Virus record (IMG/VR): IMGVR_UViG_3300029319_000006
Span: 1 to 64,000 of that record
DNA length: 64,000 bases
From: a virus
Reading direction: 5' to 3' (one strand)
The position numbers and the translations under genes are program-made. Positions 14,124-21,898 of the stretch are shown here, in pieces; the stretch's first letter is position 1, and the number at the start of each line of letters is the position of its first letter. A model generated the notes under the pieces. That model saw only the letters and a program-made list of their open reading frames with translations. It ran no database searches and had not been told where the DNA came from.

Positions 14124-14325
14124 TTGTTAAAAACTCTTTTATATCTGTTATTTTTTCGTGTTGTATAATATTAATTATAAGATTAGTTAAATCTTGTTCT
14201 TTTTTAAGAAAGAATAATTTATCAGTTATCTCTTTTAATTTTTTTTCGTAATATTCTATTTCCTTTTCCTTACGAAGTTTTTGTTCAATCAAGTCCGTAA
14301 GGAAAACAATTTTTTTATCACTCAT
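14107..14325 (-). CDS. coiled-coil hypothetical protein, 72 aa
   Basis: Charged coiled coil (LRKEKEIEYYEKKLKEITDK) over residues 17-45. Start overlaps the upstream stop (ATGA) and its end overlaps the DoxX-like start. No family recognised. Confidence 0.6.
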   Translation of the reverse strand: MSDKKIVFLTDLIEQKLRKEKEIEYYEKKLKEITDKLFFLKKEQDLTNLIINIIQHEKITDIKEFLTNEEIN

Positions 14326-14552
14326 AGTTTAGTACAAAAGTTTCTCATAAACTTACAGTCAACTTCACCTTTACATACTTTTTCATGTTTAGCATTTTCC
14401 CAACAATCACCATCTGGAATATGCATTTGTACAAATGTATCCCAAGTATCTAAAGATGAAAATAATAACATAGCTGGAAATACTAACATAAAGAATACTA
14501 TAGCTAAAAATGCCCAACCAAAACCTTCATTATCATATGATTCATTATTCAT
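14322..14552 (-). CDS. small membrane protein with Cys-rich tail, 76 aa
   Basis: One membrane helix (about residues 12-34) followed by a segment with four cysteines (DCWENAKHEKVCKGEVDC, NFC) that would lie on the oxidising side if exported. Part of a run of overlapping small membrane genes. Confidence 0.6.
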   Translation of the reverse strand: MNNESYDNEGFGWAFLAIVFFMLVFPAMLLFSSLDTWDTFVQMHIPDGDCWENAKHEKVCKGEVDCKFMRNFCTKL

Positions 14553-14769
14553 TTATTCCCATCCTTTCCAAATATTCTGGATACAAGTCTGGATTACCAG
14601 TTCCTCCTGTTCCATCATCTCCAAAATTGCATTTTGCTACAATTAACAAAAATGCTAAAGAAAAATAAAATGTCCATTTACTAAACTTTATAAACCCTGT
14701 AAATGCTTGTTCAGCTTGTAGTTGAGCAGCTTGTTTAACACTACTCGTGTTCTCCTCCTGGATCTCCAT
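14545..14769 (-). CDS. small membrane protein, 74 aa
   Basis: Polar N terminus rich in Gln/Glu/Ala, one membrane helix (FSKWTFYFSLAFLLIVAK), then a Gly/Asp-rich tail. Overlaps both neighbours. No family recognised. Confidence 0.55.
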   Translation of the reverse strand: MEIQEENTSSVKQAAQLQAEQAFTGFIKFSKWTFYFSLAFLLIVAKCNFGDDGTGGTGNPDLYPEYLERMGINE

Positions 14770-15145
14770 TTTCTAATCTCACTTTCTTTCCATCAATATA
14801 CATATTTTGTCTAGCTCTAGGATAACTGTGATATCCTTTTTTCAATTTAAAATTATTAAACGTATGTGGTCTCTTTTCAGCTTCATTGAATATAGTATAT
14901 GTAATCATTATTCCACTAATAATCAACACATGAACAAACGCACTAAATCCAAACCATTGAATACTTCCAACAGATGCTGCAAATATTCCACTCCACATGA
15001 ATCCTAATATTAAGAATAACATATGGGCTACTTGTGGATGTAATTTTTTTAGGGGTGAATGTTGTACGGTTAAAACAGACTTCCAACCAAATTTAAATAA
15101 TTCCAATGCTGCCATTGGAGGGAATGCTTTATAACTATCTTTCAT
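14741..15145 (-). CDS. membrane protein, 134 aa
   Basis: Two membrane helices (about residues 40-62 and 68-86) flanked by soluble ends, the C-terminal one Lys/Arg/Tyr-rich. AAGGAG precedes the ATG. A TATAAATA sequence at 15247-15254, inside the upstream gene, could serve as late promoter for this run of membrane genes, but may be coincidental in AT-rich DNA. Confidence 0.65.
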   Translation of the reverse strand: MKDSYKAFPPMAALELFKFGWKSVLTVQHSPLKKLHPQVAHMLFLILGFMWSGIFAASVGSIQWFGFSAFVHVLIISGIMITYTIFNEAEKRPHTFNNFKLKKGYHSYPRARQNMYIDGKKVRLENGDPGGEHE

Positions 15146-15154
15146 TTTTTCTCC

Positions 15155-15337
15155 TTAAAATGGTGGCTCTTGTCCAGGATATGATGGAAGCCAACCATGG
15201 CTAGAATCCATATAATCATCTGGTAATCCTTTTGAGTCAGTAGACTTATTTATAATAATTACATTTTCATCTCTGATTCCAATATGATTAAGAAAAAAAT
15301 CAAGTGATGGTGGTAGACTCTCCGTACTTTCTGTCAT
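15155..15337 (-). CDS. hypothetical acidic protein, 60 aa
   Basis: Starts MTESTESLPPSLDFFLN at 15337, chosen because AAGGAGGAGAAC lies directly upstream; longer in-frame starts have no RBS. Pro/Ser-rich end (WLPSYPGQEPPF). Overlaps the dUTPase-like gene. Unknown function. Confidence 0.55.
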   Translation of the reverse strand: MTESTESLPPSLDFFLNHIGIRDENVIIINKSTDSKGLPDDYMDSSHGWLPSYPGQEPPF

Positions 15338-15815
15338 GTTCTCCTCCTTTACCGTAATCGCCATCATAGTTACCAATATTTTCTGCTTGAAAGTTTAAGT
15401 ATTGTCCTATTCTAGTACCTTTCTTAACTCTAAAAGCATTTATGTTTACATGCATAACACCAGCCATAACTCCGTTATACCCTGTATCATATAAACCACT
15501 TGTTAAGTATACACCATTTCTATTTAAAGTACTACGAGTAATTACCCATCCAGCTTCTCCTGGACCAACTTCTATTTCGTTTTCCATAATAACTTCATAA
15601 GAACCAGGATCTAAAGTCCAATACCCAGCTAAGTCACATTTCATCTCTACGGATCCTCTGTGTCTTTTTTCTTCTTCATCAAGTTGAAATAGTTTATCAT
15701 TTATTTTAAATACTTTACCTATACGTAAATCTACAGCATTAGGTTGAATATCTTTAGGTTGTACTTTCGTTAACGTAGATGTTGACGTAGTAGCTGATAT
15801 ATGTTTCATACTCAT
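15300..15815 (-). CDS. dUTPase/dCTP deaminase-like nucleotide hydrolase
   Basis: About 171 residues of the trimeric dUTPase/dCTP-deaminase fold, which lowers dUTP and supplies dUMP for ThyX. Visible motifs: IQPNAVDLRIGKVF (DCD-type motif 1), WVITRSTLNRNGVYL (nucleotide-binding), SGLYDTGYNGVMAG (uracil-recognition hairpin with catalytic Asp) and KKGTRIGQYLNF. The sequence alone does not settle whether it deaminates dCTP or only hydrolyses dUTP. Start at 15815 overlaps the upstream stop (ATGA). Confidence 0.85.
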   Translation of the reverse strand: MSMKHISATTSTSTLTKVQPKDIQPNAVDLRIGKVFKINDKLFQLDEEEKRHRGSVEMKCDLAGYWTLDPGSYEVIMENEIEVGPGEAGWVITRSTLNRNGVYLTSGLYDTGYNGVMAGVMHVNINAFRVKKGTRIGQYLNFQAENIGNYDGDYGKGGEHDRKYGESTTIT

Positions 15816-16093
15816 TCTGTATTCGTCTCCTGTTCCTGATCCCACATCATAAGGATAATATAGTGAATTGCTTTGATAAGATCTTTACGATTCTTACCAC
15901 CTTTCTTACCATATCTAGCAAGATACTTAATAGCATTATCTCTAGCAGTCGTATCGAGACTACCTAATGAATGCCAAAAGTCAACAGTCTGGATCTCTTT
16001 GTTTCCAGCATAATGTTGACCATATGTACTTTCCAAATATTTAGATACTTCTAATAGTATTTGTGGTTCATTGTATTTCCAATTAATCTTCAT
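15812..16093 (-). CDS. DUF3310-family protein
   Basis: 93 residues. YGQHYAGNKEIQTVDFWHSL, then RDNAIKYLARYGKKGG and DLIKAIHYI, match the phage DUF3310 pattern (HYxxxxIQxxDF, NAxKYLxRxGxK, DLxKAxxY). The family is common in phages and sometimes annotated as nucleotide kinase-associated; no activity is established. It sits between nucleotide genes. Confidence 0.8.
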   Translation of the reverse strand: MKINWKYNEPQILLEVSKYLESTYGQHYAGNKEIQTVDFWHSLGSLDTTARDNAIKYLARYGKKGGKNRKDLIKAIHYIILMMWDQEQETNTE

Positions 16094-16943
16094 ACTTTTC
16101 CTCTAACAATCGATCAATATAACGACAATTGCTCATTGCCATTCCTAATTGTTCTATTGTAGCAGAATTATGATCAAAGTCAACTGGAGTTTCAATTTTA
16201 CCATTAATTAATCCTGATGGGGAATTATCAAATCTTGTATTCATTAATCCAGCCCATACAGCTGCACTACTGTCCCAAGTATCAATAGCCCACAAATAAT
16301 TTCTTACTAATTCAATCTCATTAGGACCATCTACCATTCCAAGAAAATGTAGTTTTTTATCATTCTCTTTTATTTTATTCAAAATACCACATTCCGATAA
16401 TGTATCCATAAACTTCCAACGAGATAAGAATCTTTGAAGTTTATTATGTTTTTCTACTCCATATGCATTAGGAACAGCAAGTATTGATACACCAATATAA
16501 TCTATATTAGATTCTTCTGCAGCCCATTCAAAAGATTCAATTAATCCATCAACATCTCCAATCTTAGATTGTGGTACAAAGAATGTTCCTAATTCAGCTT
16601 GTATCAGATCAGGTGCCATTTCTATTGCAGCATCTATAGTTTTCTTATAATCCTGATCAGGATAATCTGACATAACAACATAGTTAGCTCCACACGCATG
16701 AGCCATAGGTATTAGCTTTTCAGTAGAATACATAGGTCTACCTTCTTTGTACATTTCAAATGCACTGTTGTCCATAATGTTTATGGATCCTTGACCCATG
16801 TGACTCCATTGTCCTAAATGTTTATAGAAGTCAGCATAGTCTTTATCTATCTCTACAAGGTGAGCTAATGTTAAGTGAAAAGACCTACCGGTAGCAAACA
16901 TATCAAGATACCGTGTAGGTGTAATGTGACAAAAATCAGTCAT
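16083..16943 (-). CDS. DpdA-like TGT-family 7-deazaguanine DNA transglycosylase
   Basis: 286 residues resembling the tRNA-guanine transglycosylase (TIM-barrel) family as adapted in phages to swap guanine for a 7-deazaguanine in DNA. IMDNSAFEMYKEG corresponds to the DSGGFQ active-site region, NYVVMSDYPDQD supplies further acidic residues, and YIGVSILAVPNAYG and LHFLGMVDGPNEI match the late barrel strands. I do not see the TGT zinc motif (CxCxxC). FolE, QueE and QueD downstream supply the precursor, which is why I prefer DNA modification over a tRNA role. A promoter lies at 16966-16994. Confidence 0.78.
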   Translation of the reverse strand: MTDFCHITPTRYLDMFATGRSFHLTLAHLVEIDKDYADFYKHLGQWSHMGQGSINIMDNSAFEMYKEGRPMYSTEKLIPMAHACGANYVVMSDYPDQDYKKTIDAAIEMAPDLIQAELGTFFVPQSKIGDVDGLIESFEWAAEESNIDYIGVSILAVPNAYGVEKHNKLQRFLSRWKFMDTLSECGILNKIKENDKKLHFLGMVDGPNEIELVRNYLWAIDTWDSSAAVWAGLMNTRFDNSPSGLINGKIETPVDFDHNSATIEQLGMAMSNCRYIDRLLEEKYED

Positions 16944-16965
16944 AGTTTCTCCATTATAAAATTAT

Positions 16966-16994
16966 ATTATACTTCAAAAAGTTAGGAAAGTCTA
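16966..16994 (-). promoter_or_regulatory. sigma70-like promoter upstream of the DpdA-like gene
   Basis: Minus strand -35 TAGACT (16994-16989), 17-base spacer, perfect -10 TATAAT (16971-16966); GGAG precedes the ATG. Confidence 0.7.
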
Positions 16995-17354
16995 CAATCT
17001 TTTTTGAGCAGCTTTCATATGTTGATCTGAATTACCTGGTTTATTCATATCACCCATTCCAAGATGCATTGCTAATTTGTTATGGTGTTCGTCTCCCGTA
17101 CCTTTTTTATAACCATCATATACACTTGTATATAACGAATGAGAAACAGCATTTTTAGCATGTTGCTTTGCAGCTTTATTATCTCCATTTTTATGAGCAT
17201 CTTTAGCACGTTCAAATTCACCAAGAGCTTCGTGATGGTGATTGTGTGCATTAGTACTAGCTTGTCCACCTCTAGTATGGAGTTGCTGTTGCTTATGAGC
17301 CTTATCAATTAAAGAACCTAATTTATTTTCTCTAATTTCAGAAAAAGTTTTCAC
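16992..17354 (-). CDS. His-rich protein, candidate internal head protein
   Basis: 120 residues starting MKTFSEIRENKLG, close to the capsid-targeting leader of T4 internal proteins (MKTYQEFIAEA). Residues 20-110 are rich in His, Lys, Ala and Gln (NAHNHHHEALGEFERAKDAH). It is third in a unit with two similar genes and their late promoter. I infer packaging into the prohead and leader removal by gp21. No enzyme motif is visible. Confidence 0.6.
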   Translation of the reverse strand: MKTFSEIRENKLGSLIDKAHKQQQLHTRGGQASTNAHNHHHEALGEFERAKDAHKNGDNKAAKQHAKNAVSHSLYTSVYDGYKKGTGDEHHNKLAMHLGMGDMNKPGNSDQHMKAAQKRL

Positions 17355-17755
17355 TAATCGTAATCCTCTCCTGAATTGTGATAATCAGCATCATCTTTTG
17401 CATGATGTTTGACATAGGCATCAAGACTCTTATGAATTGTCATATCGCCGTGACCAGCAAATCTAGCTGCTCCTTTGGTAGCTGGTTTACTATCTGTGTG
17501 AGGGTTTGAAGCCATCTCGTGATGTGCACCTTCATCCCAACCATCTTTTATATCGTGATGAGTTACTCCACCTCCTGCATGTTTAGCAGCAGCCTTTGCA
17601 GTAGCATTTCTTACTTTATCTGCATTAGCTTGTGTGTGAGCCATACCATGAATAACATGATGTTCTTCTCCGTCATGGGTTATCATAGTAAGATGTGTAG
17701 CTTCCTTAACTTCTAAAGTTTGAAGCTCTTCTCTAAGTTTAAAAAAATCTTTCAT
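17354..17755 (-). CDS. His-rich protein, candidate internal head protein
   Basis: 133 residues starting MKDFFKLREELQTLEVKEAT; LxE-type sites for a T4-like prohead protease occur at LRE and in the following VKEA. The rest is extremely His-rich (EEHHVIHGMAHTQ, HHDIKDG, YVKHHAKDDADYHN), about 15 percent His. It could bind metal or change charge at low pH. Second of three linked genes. Confidence 0.6.
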   Translation of the reverse strand: MKDFFKLREELQTLEVKEATHLTMITHDGEEHHVIHGMAHTQANADKVRNATAKAAAKHAGGGVTHHDIKDGWDEGAHHEMASNPHTDSKPATKGAARFAGHGDMTIHKSLDAYVKHHAKDDADYHNSGEDYD

Positions 17756-17756
17756 C

Positions 17757-18005
17757 TTATTTGCCTCTAGTTTGGTGAATATGATGAACAGGAATCATAT
17801 TTGGATGATTAACGCCTTTAGGATGTTCAACATGAGCATAAGATCTTCCACCCATATTTTTCATACCCATATAGGTTCCTGTAATCTTTTTTCCTGTTCC
17901 TTGGTGGTCAAAACTAACTTTACTGCCTTTTGGCATTTTTCTTAGTTTCTTTTTAGCTGCGTCCACCATATCAGCTTCTTTAAGAAAATTTTTGAAAGCA
18001 CCCAT
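17757..18005 (-). CDS. His-rich small protein, candidate internal head protein
   Basis: 82 residues from ATG 18005 (GGGGAT 5 bases upstream), beginning MGAFKNFLKEADMVDAAKKK. FLKEA resembles the L-x-E cleavage site at the end of T4 capsid-targeting leaders. The remainder is basic and His-rich (HVEHPKGVNHPN, PVHHIHQ), with a short beta-rich middle. First gene after the late promoter at 18037-18044. Confidence 0.6.
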   Translation of the reverse strand: MGAFKNFLKEADMVDAAKKKLRKMPKGSKVSFDHQGTGKKITGTYMGMKNMGGRSYAHVEHPKGVNHPNMIPVHHIHQTRGK

Positions 18006-18036
18006 GTCTATCCCCATTTGATATATTATTATAACT

Positions 18037-18044
18037 TATTTATA
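18037..18044 (-). promoter_or_regulatory. late promoter for the His-rich gene trio
   Basis: TATAAATA on the minus strand, 32 bases before ATG 18005, located in the gap after the QueE/FolE group. Confidence 0.75.
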
Positions 18045-18047
18045 AGA

Positions 18048-18452
18048 TTAATAAGCTGGGGCATTAGGAATATATTCAGATATAGAACCATTTTCTCCAT
18101 CTTCTGATACCTCTATACTTACTTTTCTACCTGGATATTTCTCACATATCTTTTCTGCTAATTCATCTGATATCATTTCGCAAGATTTGTAATCGAGTTC
18201 AAGTACATCCATATTATATAAACGCTGCAACCAGCGACTAAACTGTATAAACTCAATATCACGATCTTCGTGGAGAACGTCAATACCCACCCTAAAATGG
18301 AAAATATGACGGTGAGGATTACCCAAAAAAGATACGTCATCCCAATCGCCAGTAGCAAGTTTAGGATCATCTTTTGCAGCTGGATAACAATGTATCCCCT
18401 CCTTTTGAAAAGTAACCCATATTTGACTCCTCTTTTTTATCATTAACGTCAT
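18048..18452 (-). CDS. hypothetical protein beside the deazaguanine genes, 134 aa
   Basis: The central part HRHIFHFRVGIDVLHEDRDI alternates like the T-fold (QueD/QueF-like) beta sheet, followed by a helix with FSRWLQRLY and a C-terminal strand VSIEVSEDG. Position next to folE/queE/queD makes a role in the same pathway conceivable, but I see no zinc-ligand or catalytic set, so function is unassigned. Confidence 0.6.
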   Translation of the reverse strand: MTLMIKKRSQIWVTFQKEGIHCYPAAKDDPKLATGDWDDVSFLGNPHRHIFHFRVGIDVLHEDRDIEFIQFSRWLQRLYNMDVLELDYKSCEMISDELAEKICEKYPGRKVSIEVSEDGENGSISEYIPNAPAY

Positions 18453-18910
18453 ACAGCAACCTTTAATTCTTCTCTAATAATTCTTTTTTGTTCAACATCA
18501 TCTTTACTTAACATTTTGTAAGCATTCATTACAACATAGTTTGCTTGCTTTCTAGTAAACAATCTAAGTTCTGTAATTCCTGAACAATTATCATAATAAT
18601 TATTATCCTCTAAATTAAAATAATTTTCAACCCATACTTTATTAGGACCAGGATTAGGATACAAAACTTTATTATAATAATCTTCTAATTTTTTAGCTTC
18701 ATTATAAGAATATAAAACTTTACTATATTTTGGAAATATTTTCCAATCTTGATAATTTTTTATATATCCATCATCTACTTTAGGATCAAATCTTTTTAAT
18801 ACATCCATATGATGAGTAATTCCAAACTTTAGAAAACAGTCATCATATTTTCTCGTTTTATGTTTTGTATTAACAAACTCACATATATAAAATTTATACC
18901 ACTTGCTCAT
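18449..18910 (-). CDS. hypothetical protein with weak GIY-YIG-like segment, 153 aa
   Basis: KFGITHHMDVLKRFDPKVDD (about residues 28-47) recalls the K(I/F)GxTxxxxxRF strand-helix of GIY-YIG endonuclease-related domains, and VLYSYNEAKKLEDYYNK the following glutamate-bearing helix. The N-terminal YI element is present as FYICEFVN. Evidence is weak; it may be a degenerate domain or chance. Overlaps folE at its start. Confidence 0.5.
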   Translation of the reverse strand: MSKWYKFYICEFVNTKHKTRKYDDCFLKFGITHHMDVLKRFDPKVDDGYIKNYQDWKIFPKYSKVLYSYNEAKKLEDYYNKVLYPNPGPNKVWVENYFNLEDNNYYDNCSGITELRLFTRKQANYVVMNAYKMLSKDDVEQKRIIREELKVAV

Positions 18911-19596
18911 GTTCTAGTCCCCGCGAATACTTGTTGCATTTTAATATAATCTAAAAATTCATTCTTAACTGATGGATTGAAAAATTGACCACGAAGCTCA
19001 GTAGTTTGTGTAAGTGAGCTATGAGCCAATACTCCTCTGTGTTCCATACATCCATGTGTAGCTTGTACATATACAGCTAAATCTTTTGTACCCGTATGCT
19101 TCATTAATTCATTAGCAATACTCATAGTTAATTCTTCTTGCAATGTACCACGAGCTGCACACCATTGAGCAATACGAGCATATTTAGATAATCCAATAAC
19201 TTTTACTCCAGCTAACAATCCAATATATGCTACACCTTTAACAGGCTGATGGTGATGAGAACACATAGATATAAGTTCAGCACGAGTTACAATAATACCC
19301 CCATATCGAGTCTCTGGATCTACATTAGGGAAAGCAGTTACTTTAGGAGCTTTGTCATATCGTCCACCCATAATCTCATTAATATACATTTTAGCTAAAC
19401 GACGAGGAGTATCCATAGAGTTAGGATCATTATCTCTATCAATCAATAATGTATCTAAAACACCTTCAAACTTTTCTTTTAGTTCTTCAATTAATGCTTC
19501 CTTATCTCCATCTTCTATAACTTGTGATATATTATCACCAGCCCAATATCTAATTCCTTTATCTTTCAATCTTTTCTTTATAGTTTTACTAATCAT
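18907..19596 (-). CDS. folE: GTP cyclohydrolase I
   Basis: 229 residues; opens the purine ring of GTP to give 7,8-dihydroneopterin triphosphate, the entry to both folate and 7-deazaguanine synthesis. DTPRRLAKMYINEI, ELISMCSHHHQPVKG (zinc Cys/His), KVIGLSKYARIAQW, LQEELT and ATHGCMEHRGV (second zinc Cys) are all present, so the enzyme looks intact. With QueD and QueE it should feed the DpdA-like transglycosylase. Its start sits at the stop of queE. Confidence 0.95.
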   Translation of the reverse strand: MISKTIKKRLKDKGIRYWAGDNISQVIEDGDKEALIEELKEKFEGVLDTLLIDRDNDPNSMDTPRRLAKMYINEIMGGRYDKAPKVTAFPNVDPETRYGGIIVTRAELISMCSHHHQPVKGVAYIGLLAGVKVIGLSKYARIAQWCAARGTLQEELTMSIANELMKHTGTKDLAVYVQATHGCMEHRGVLAHSSLTQTTELRGQFFNPSVKNEFLDYIKMQQVFAGTRT

Positions 19597-20565
19597 TTAT
19601 GTTCCAATCGCATTTCCAAATAGATAACAATGTAGTCTACCAGATACATTATATCCTCTCTTAAAAGCTATTTCAGCTACTTCACCCGCAGATGTTTCTT
19701 GTTCTTCTACGGTAGCTCCTACAGGCATTATATAAACAGGCCAATCTATACCTTTGTCTCTAAACATAGCAAGAACTTCTTCCATTTCTTCCCACTGTTC
19801 TTTTTTAGGACCCATTACAAATTTCAATTGACCTGATGGTCTACCAGGAGATAAGTCATTGTTAACAATAGTACTAATTTTATGATACTCTTGTACTATT
19901 TCAGGCTTGATAGCTTTCTCTCTTTTTTCTCCTGCTACAGTCCACAATTTAGGAGATACAGAAAAGAATACAGGAACAGTCCATACACCTCTATTCAATA
20001 ATGCTTCTCTGAATTCAGGTAAGAATGCTTGAGTACCATTAGTTTCCCATGTTACACACTTAGGTCTATGGTAATCCCAATGCCAAGCCTCCTCAAATTC
20101 TAAAGCAGCCATCTGAGCATGTTTCATCAATGGTTCACCACCGGTTATACAAAGATGTGCTGTTTGCTTAGATATAGGATGATGAAAACTACCAAGTGGA
20201 TTCAAATCATCTTTAGCTGTATTTTTTATCTTTTGTAATATCTCAGCAGCAGTAGCTCTACCCATTAGATGTTTGAACTTCTTAGACCAAGTATAAGAAC
20301 TATCACATCCTTTATCCCACACAGGAAGATCTTCTACTCTATTAACACTTTTTGGATCAAAGTCTTTATAAGGAAGATCGTATGTATCAGGTCTAGTAGG
20401 ATCTATTTGACCAAAGCCATCACATTGTAAGTTACATAAAAAGAATCTAACCCACAATGTCCACGTGCCTGTATAGTATCCTTCTCCTTGAATCGAATTG
20501 AATACTTCTGAGTAAGTATATTGTCTAGCTGGTTTATCTTGAGTAGATTGCACTATTTGCTCCAT
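19597..20565 (-). CDS. queE: QueE-like radical SAM 7-carboxy-7-deazaguanine synthase
   Basis: Converts 6-carboxytetrahydropterin to 7-carboxy-7-deazaguanine. From ATG 20565 it has about 322 residues, longer than usual QueE (about 220). EVFNSIQGEG, WVRFFLCNLQC and CITGGEPL are clear QueE motifs; ETNG and the substrate-side SVSPKLW follow. The cluster motif is unusual: CNLQC is not followed by the third Cys at +3, and the next cysteine lies about 40 residues on in DKGCDSS after an insert. The start overlaps queD. Confidence 0.85.
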   Translation of the reverse strand: MEQIVQSTQDKPARQYTYSEVFNSIQGEGYYTGTWTLWVRFFLCNLQCDGFGQIDPTRPDTYDLPYKDFDPKSVNRVEDLPVWDKGCDSSYTWSKKFKHLMGRATAAEILQKIKNTAKDDLNPLGSFHHPISKQTAHLCITGGEPLMKHAQMAALEFEEAWHWDYHRPKCVTWETNGTQAFLPEFREALLNRGVWTVPVFFSVSPKLWTVAGEKREKAIKPEIVQEYHKISTIVNNDLSPGRPSGQLKFVMGPKKEQWEEMEEVLAMFRDKGIDWPVYIMPVGATVEEQETSAGEVAEIAFKRGYNVSGRLHCYLFGNAIGT

Positions 20566-20977
20566 GTTCTGCACACTCAGCAGATACACACCAACATCTA
20601 CCTTCAGTCATTTCTTTTACTAACTTATCAGCAAATTTAAATGCATGCTCTGCAAATTTCTCTACACCTACTCCATTAAATATAGTAAGTTCACATAATC
20701 CTGCTGCAGCAATATTTTCAAAGTATTGCATCTTAGGATCTTCTAATTCTAATACTACTTTATGATCAAAATGGTCTTCTAACCATTTTTTAAGAGGCTT
20801 TAGACCACCAAAGTCTACAACCCAATTTTTATCATCTAATTGATCACATCCAAATGTAAATTTGAATTGTAAAGCATATCCATGTAGATATTTACAATGG
20901 CTATGTGCATTTGGTTGTCTAAAGCAAGCGCTTAGACCAATATTATGACCATAAGTTTTAGTCGAGTAATATTTCAT
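20534..20977 (-). CDS. queD: 6-carboxy-5,6,7,8-tetrahydropterin synthase
   Basis: 147 residues of the T-fold. CFRQPNAHSHCKYLHGYALQ includes the catalytic Cys and zinc histidines, and VVDFGGLKPLKKWLEDHFDHKV matches the family core DFxxLK and LDHxxL. The C-terminal CVSAECAEHGANSA ends with a glutamate as in QueD. It makes the second intermediate of the 7-deazaguanine route from the FolE product. It overlaps queE by about 32 bases. Confidence 0.93.
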   Translation of the reverse strand: MKYYSTKTYGHNIGLSACFRQPNAHSHCKYLHGYALQFKFTFGCDQLDDKNWVVDFGGLKPLKKWLEDHFDHKVVLELEDPKMQYFENIAAAGLCELTIFNGVGVEKFAEHAFKFADKLVKEMTEGRCWCVSAECAEHGANSAIYSR

Positions 20978-21245
20978 TATACATTGGCTCCTCTATTGTT
21001 TTAATTCCTAATGCCCAATTCTCTGCAGCTGATTCTACATATGATATAGACTTTCCAGGAAAGCATTCTTCGTGAAACCAGTTAACAGAATTTTGTTTAT
21101 AATATAAGATATAATACAACCTATCTAAACTTTTGTCAACACATACTTTGCAATATTCAGAAAAATCATCTTTATAGTATGTAGAAATATGATCATTATC
21201 TCCTGGTAATCTCCCAGGCTTATTTGATCCTCTACCATAAATCAT
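20958..21245 (-). CDS. hypothetical protein with Cys/His pairs, 95 aa
   Basis: EYCKVCVDKS and WFHEECFP give two Cys pairs with a His, arranged like a small zinc-binding site. It lies between thyX and queD in overlapping order. No family recognised. Confidence 0.6.
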   Translation of the reverse strand: MIYGRGSNKPGRLPGDNDHISTYYKDDFSEYCKVCVDKSLDRLYYILYYKQNSVNWFHEECFPGKSISYVESAAENWALGIKTIEEPMYNEILLD

Positions 21246-21898
21246 ATGAATTCCTCCATTAATGGAAATATTTTAGTTATAACTTGACCAATAGCTTTAG
21301 CTAATTCCATATGTTCTTTTTGAGTACCATTTGCTGATCTTAACTCAACATAATGAATCCATGATCTTATCGTACCATTGACATATAGTCTTGATTTAGT
21401 ATTTCCTTCAGGTAATATAGATCTAGCTTGTTCTTTAGCTATTCCTTTATCTATAGCTTCTTTATAAATTCTTTGAACATTTTCAATAATAAATTTTTGT
21501 TGAGCATCCCACCAAGCTGTAAGAACATGATCATCTACATCAATACTGTTTTGTCTATTTTTACTATCTTGTAATCTAGCTTCTCTAATTTCAAAAGCTA
21601 AATCGTCCGTAGGATCAGCATATCTTTGACTGAATTCTTGAAATGAAAAAGATCTATGTCTTAATAATTGTCTAGCAATATCTCTAGTTGTTTCAATTTC
21701 TAAACAAGCACTAGCCATTTCAAACGGAGACCAATGTTTATGTTTTATCAAGTACTTTAATAGTTTTTCAGATGATTCACTATTATGTTGATTATTAGGA
21801 TTAGATACTCTTGCACAATATCCTACCACTCTTTGAATATCTCTCAATTCATATTTAATAGGACTTGATTGTGAATAAGATACTAATTTGACTTTCAT
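21242..21898 (-). CDS. thyX: flavin-dependent thymidylate synthase
   Basis: About 218 residues from ATG 21898, which overlaps the upstream TAA. RHRSFSFQEFSQRY is the diagnostic ThyX motif RHRxxSxxxxSxR; HWSPFEMAS near the N terminus and LPEGNTKSRLYVNGTIRSW near the C terminus form the FAD/dUMP site. It makes dTMP from dUMP with methylene-tetrahydrofolate and NADPH. Fits the AT-rich genome, which demands dTTP, and pairs with the dUTPase-like gene. Confidence 0.95.
   Translation of the reverse strand: MKVKLVSYSQSSPIKYELRDIQRVVGYCARVSNPNNQHNSESSEKLLKYLIKHKHWSPFEMASACLEIETTRDIARQLLRHRSFSFQEFSQRYADPTDDLAFEIREARLQDSKNRQNSIDVDDHVLTAWWDAQQKFIIENVQRIYKEAIDKGIAKEQARSILPEGNTKSRLYVNGTIRSWIHYVELRSANGTQKEHMELAKAIGQVITKIFPLMEEFI

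Noticed and set aside
18048-18452. Calling the 134-aa gene QueF or a second QueD
   Set aside because: The beta pattern is suggestive, but the Cys/His catalytic or zinc residues of either enzyme are not present.
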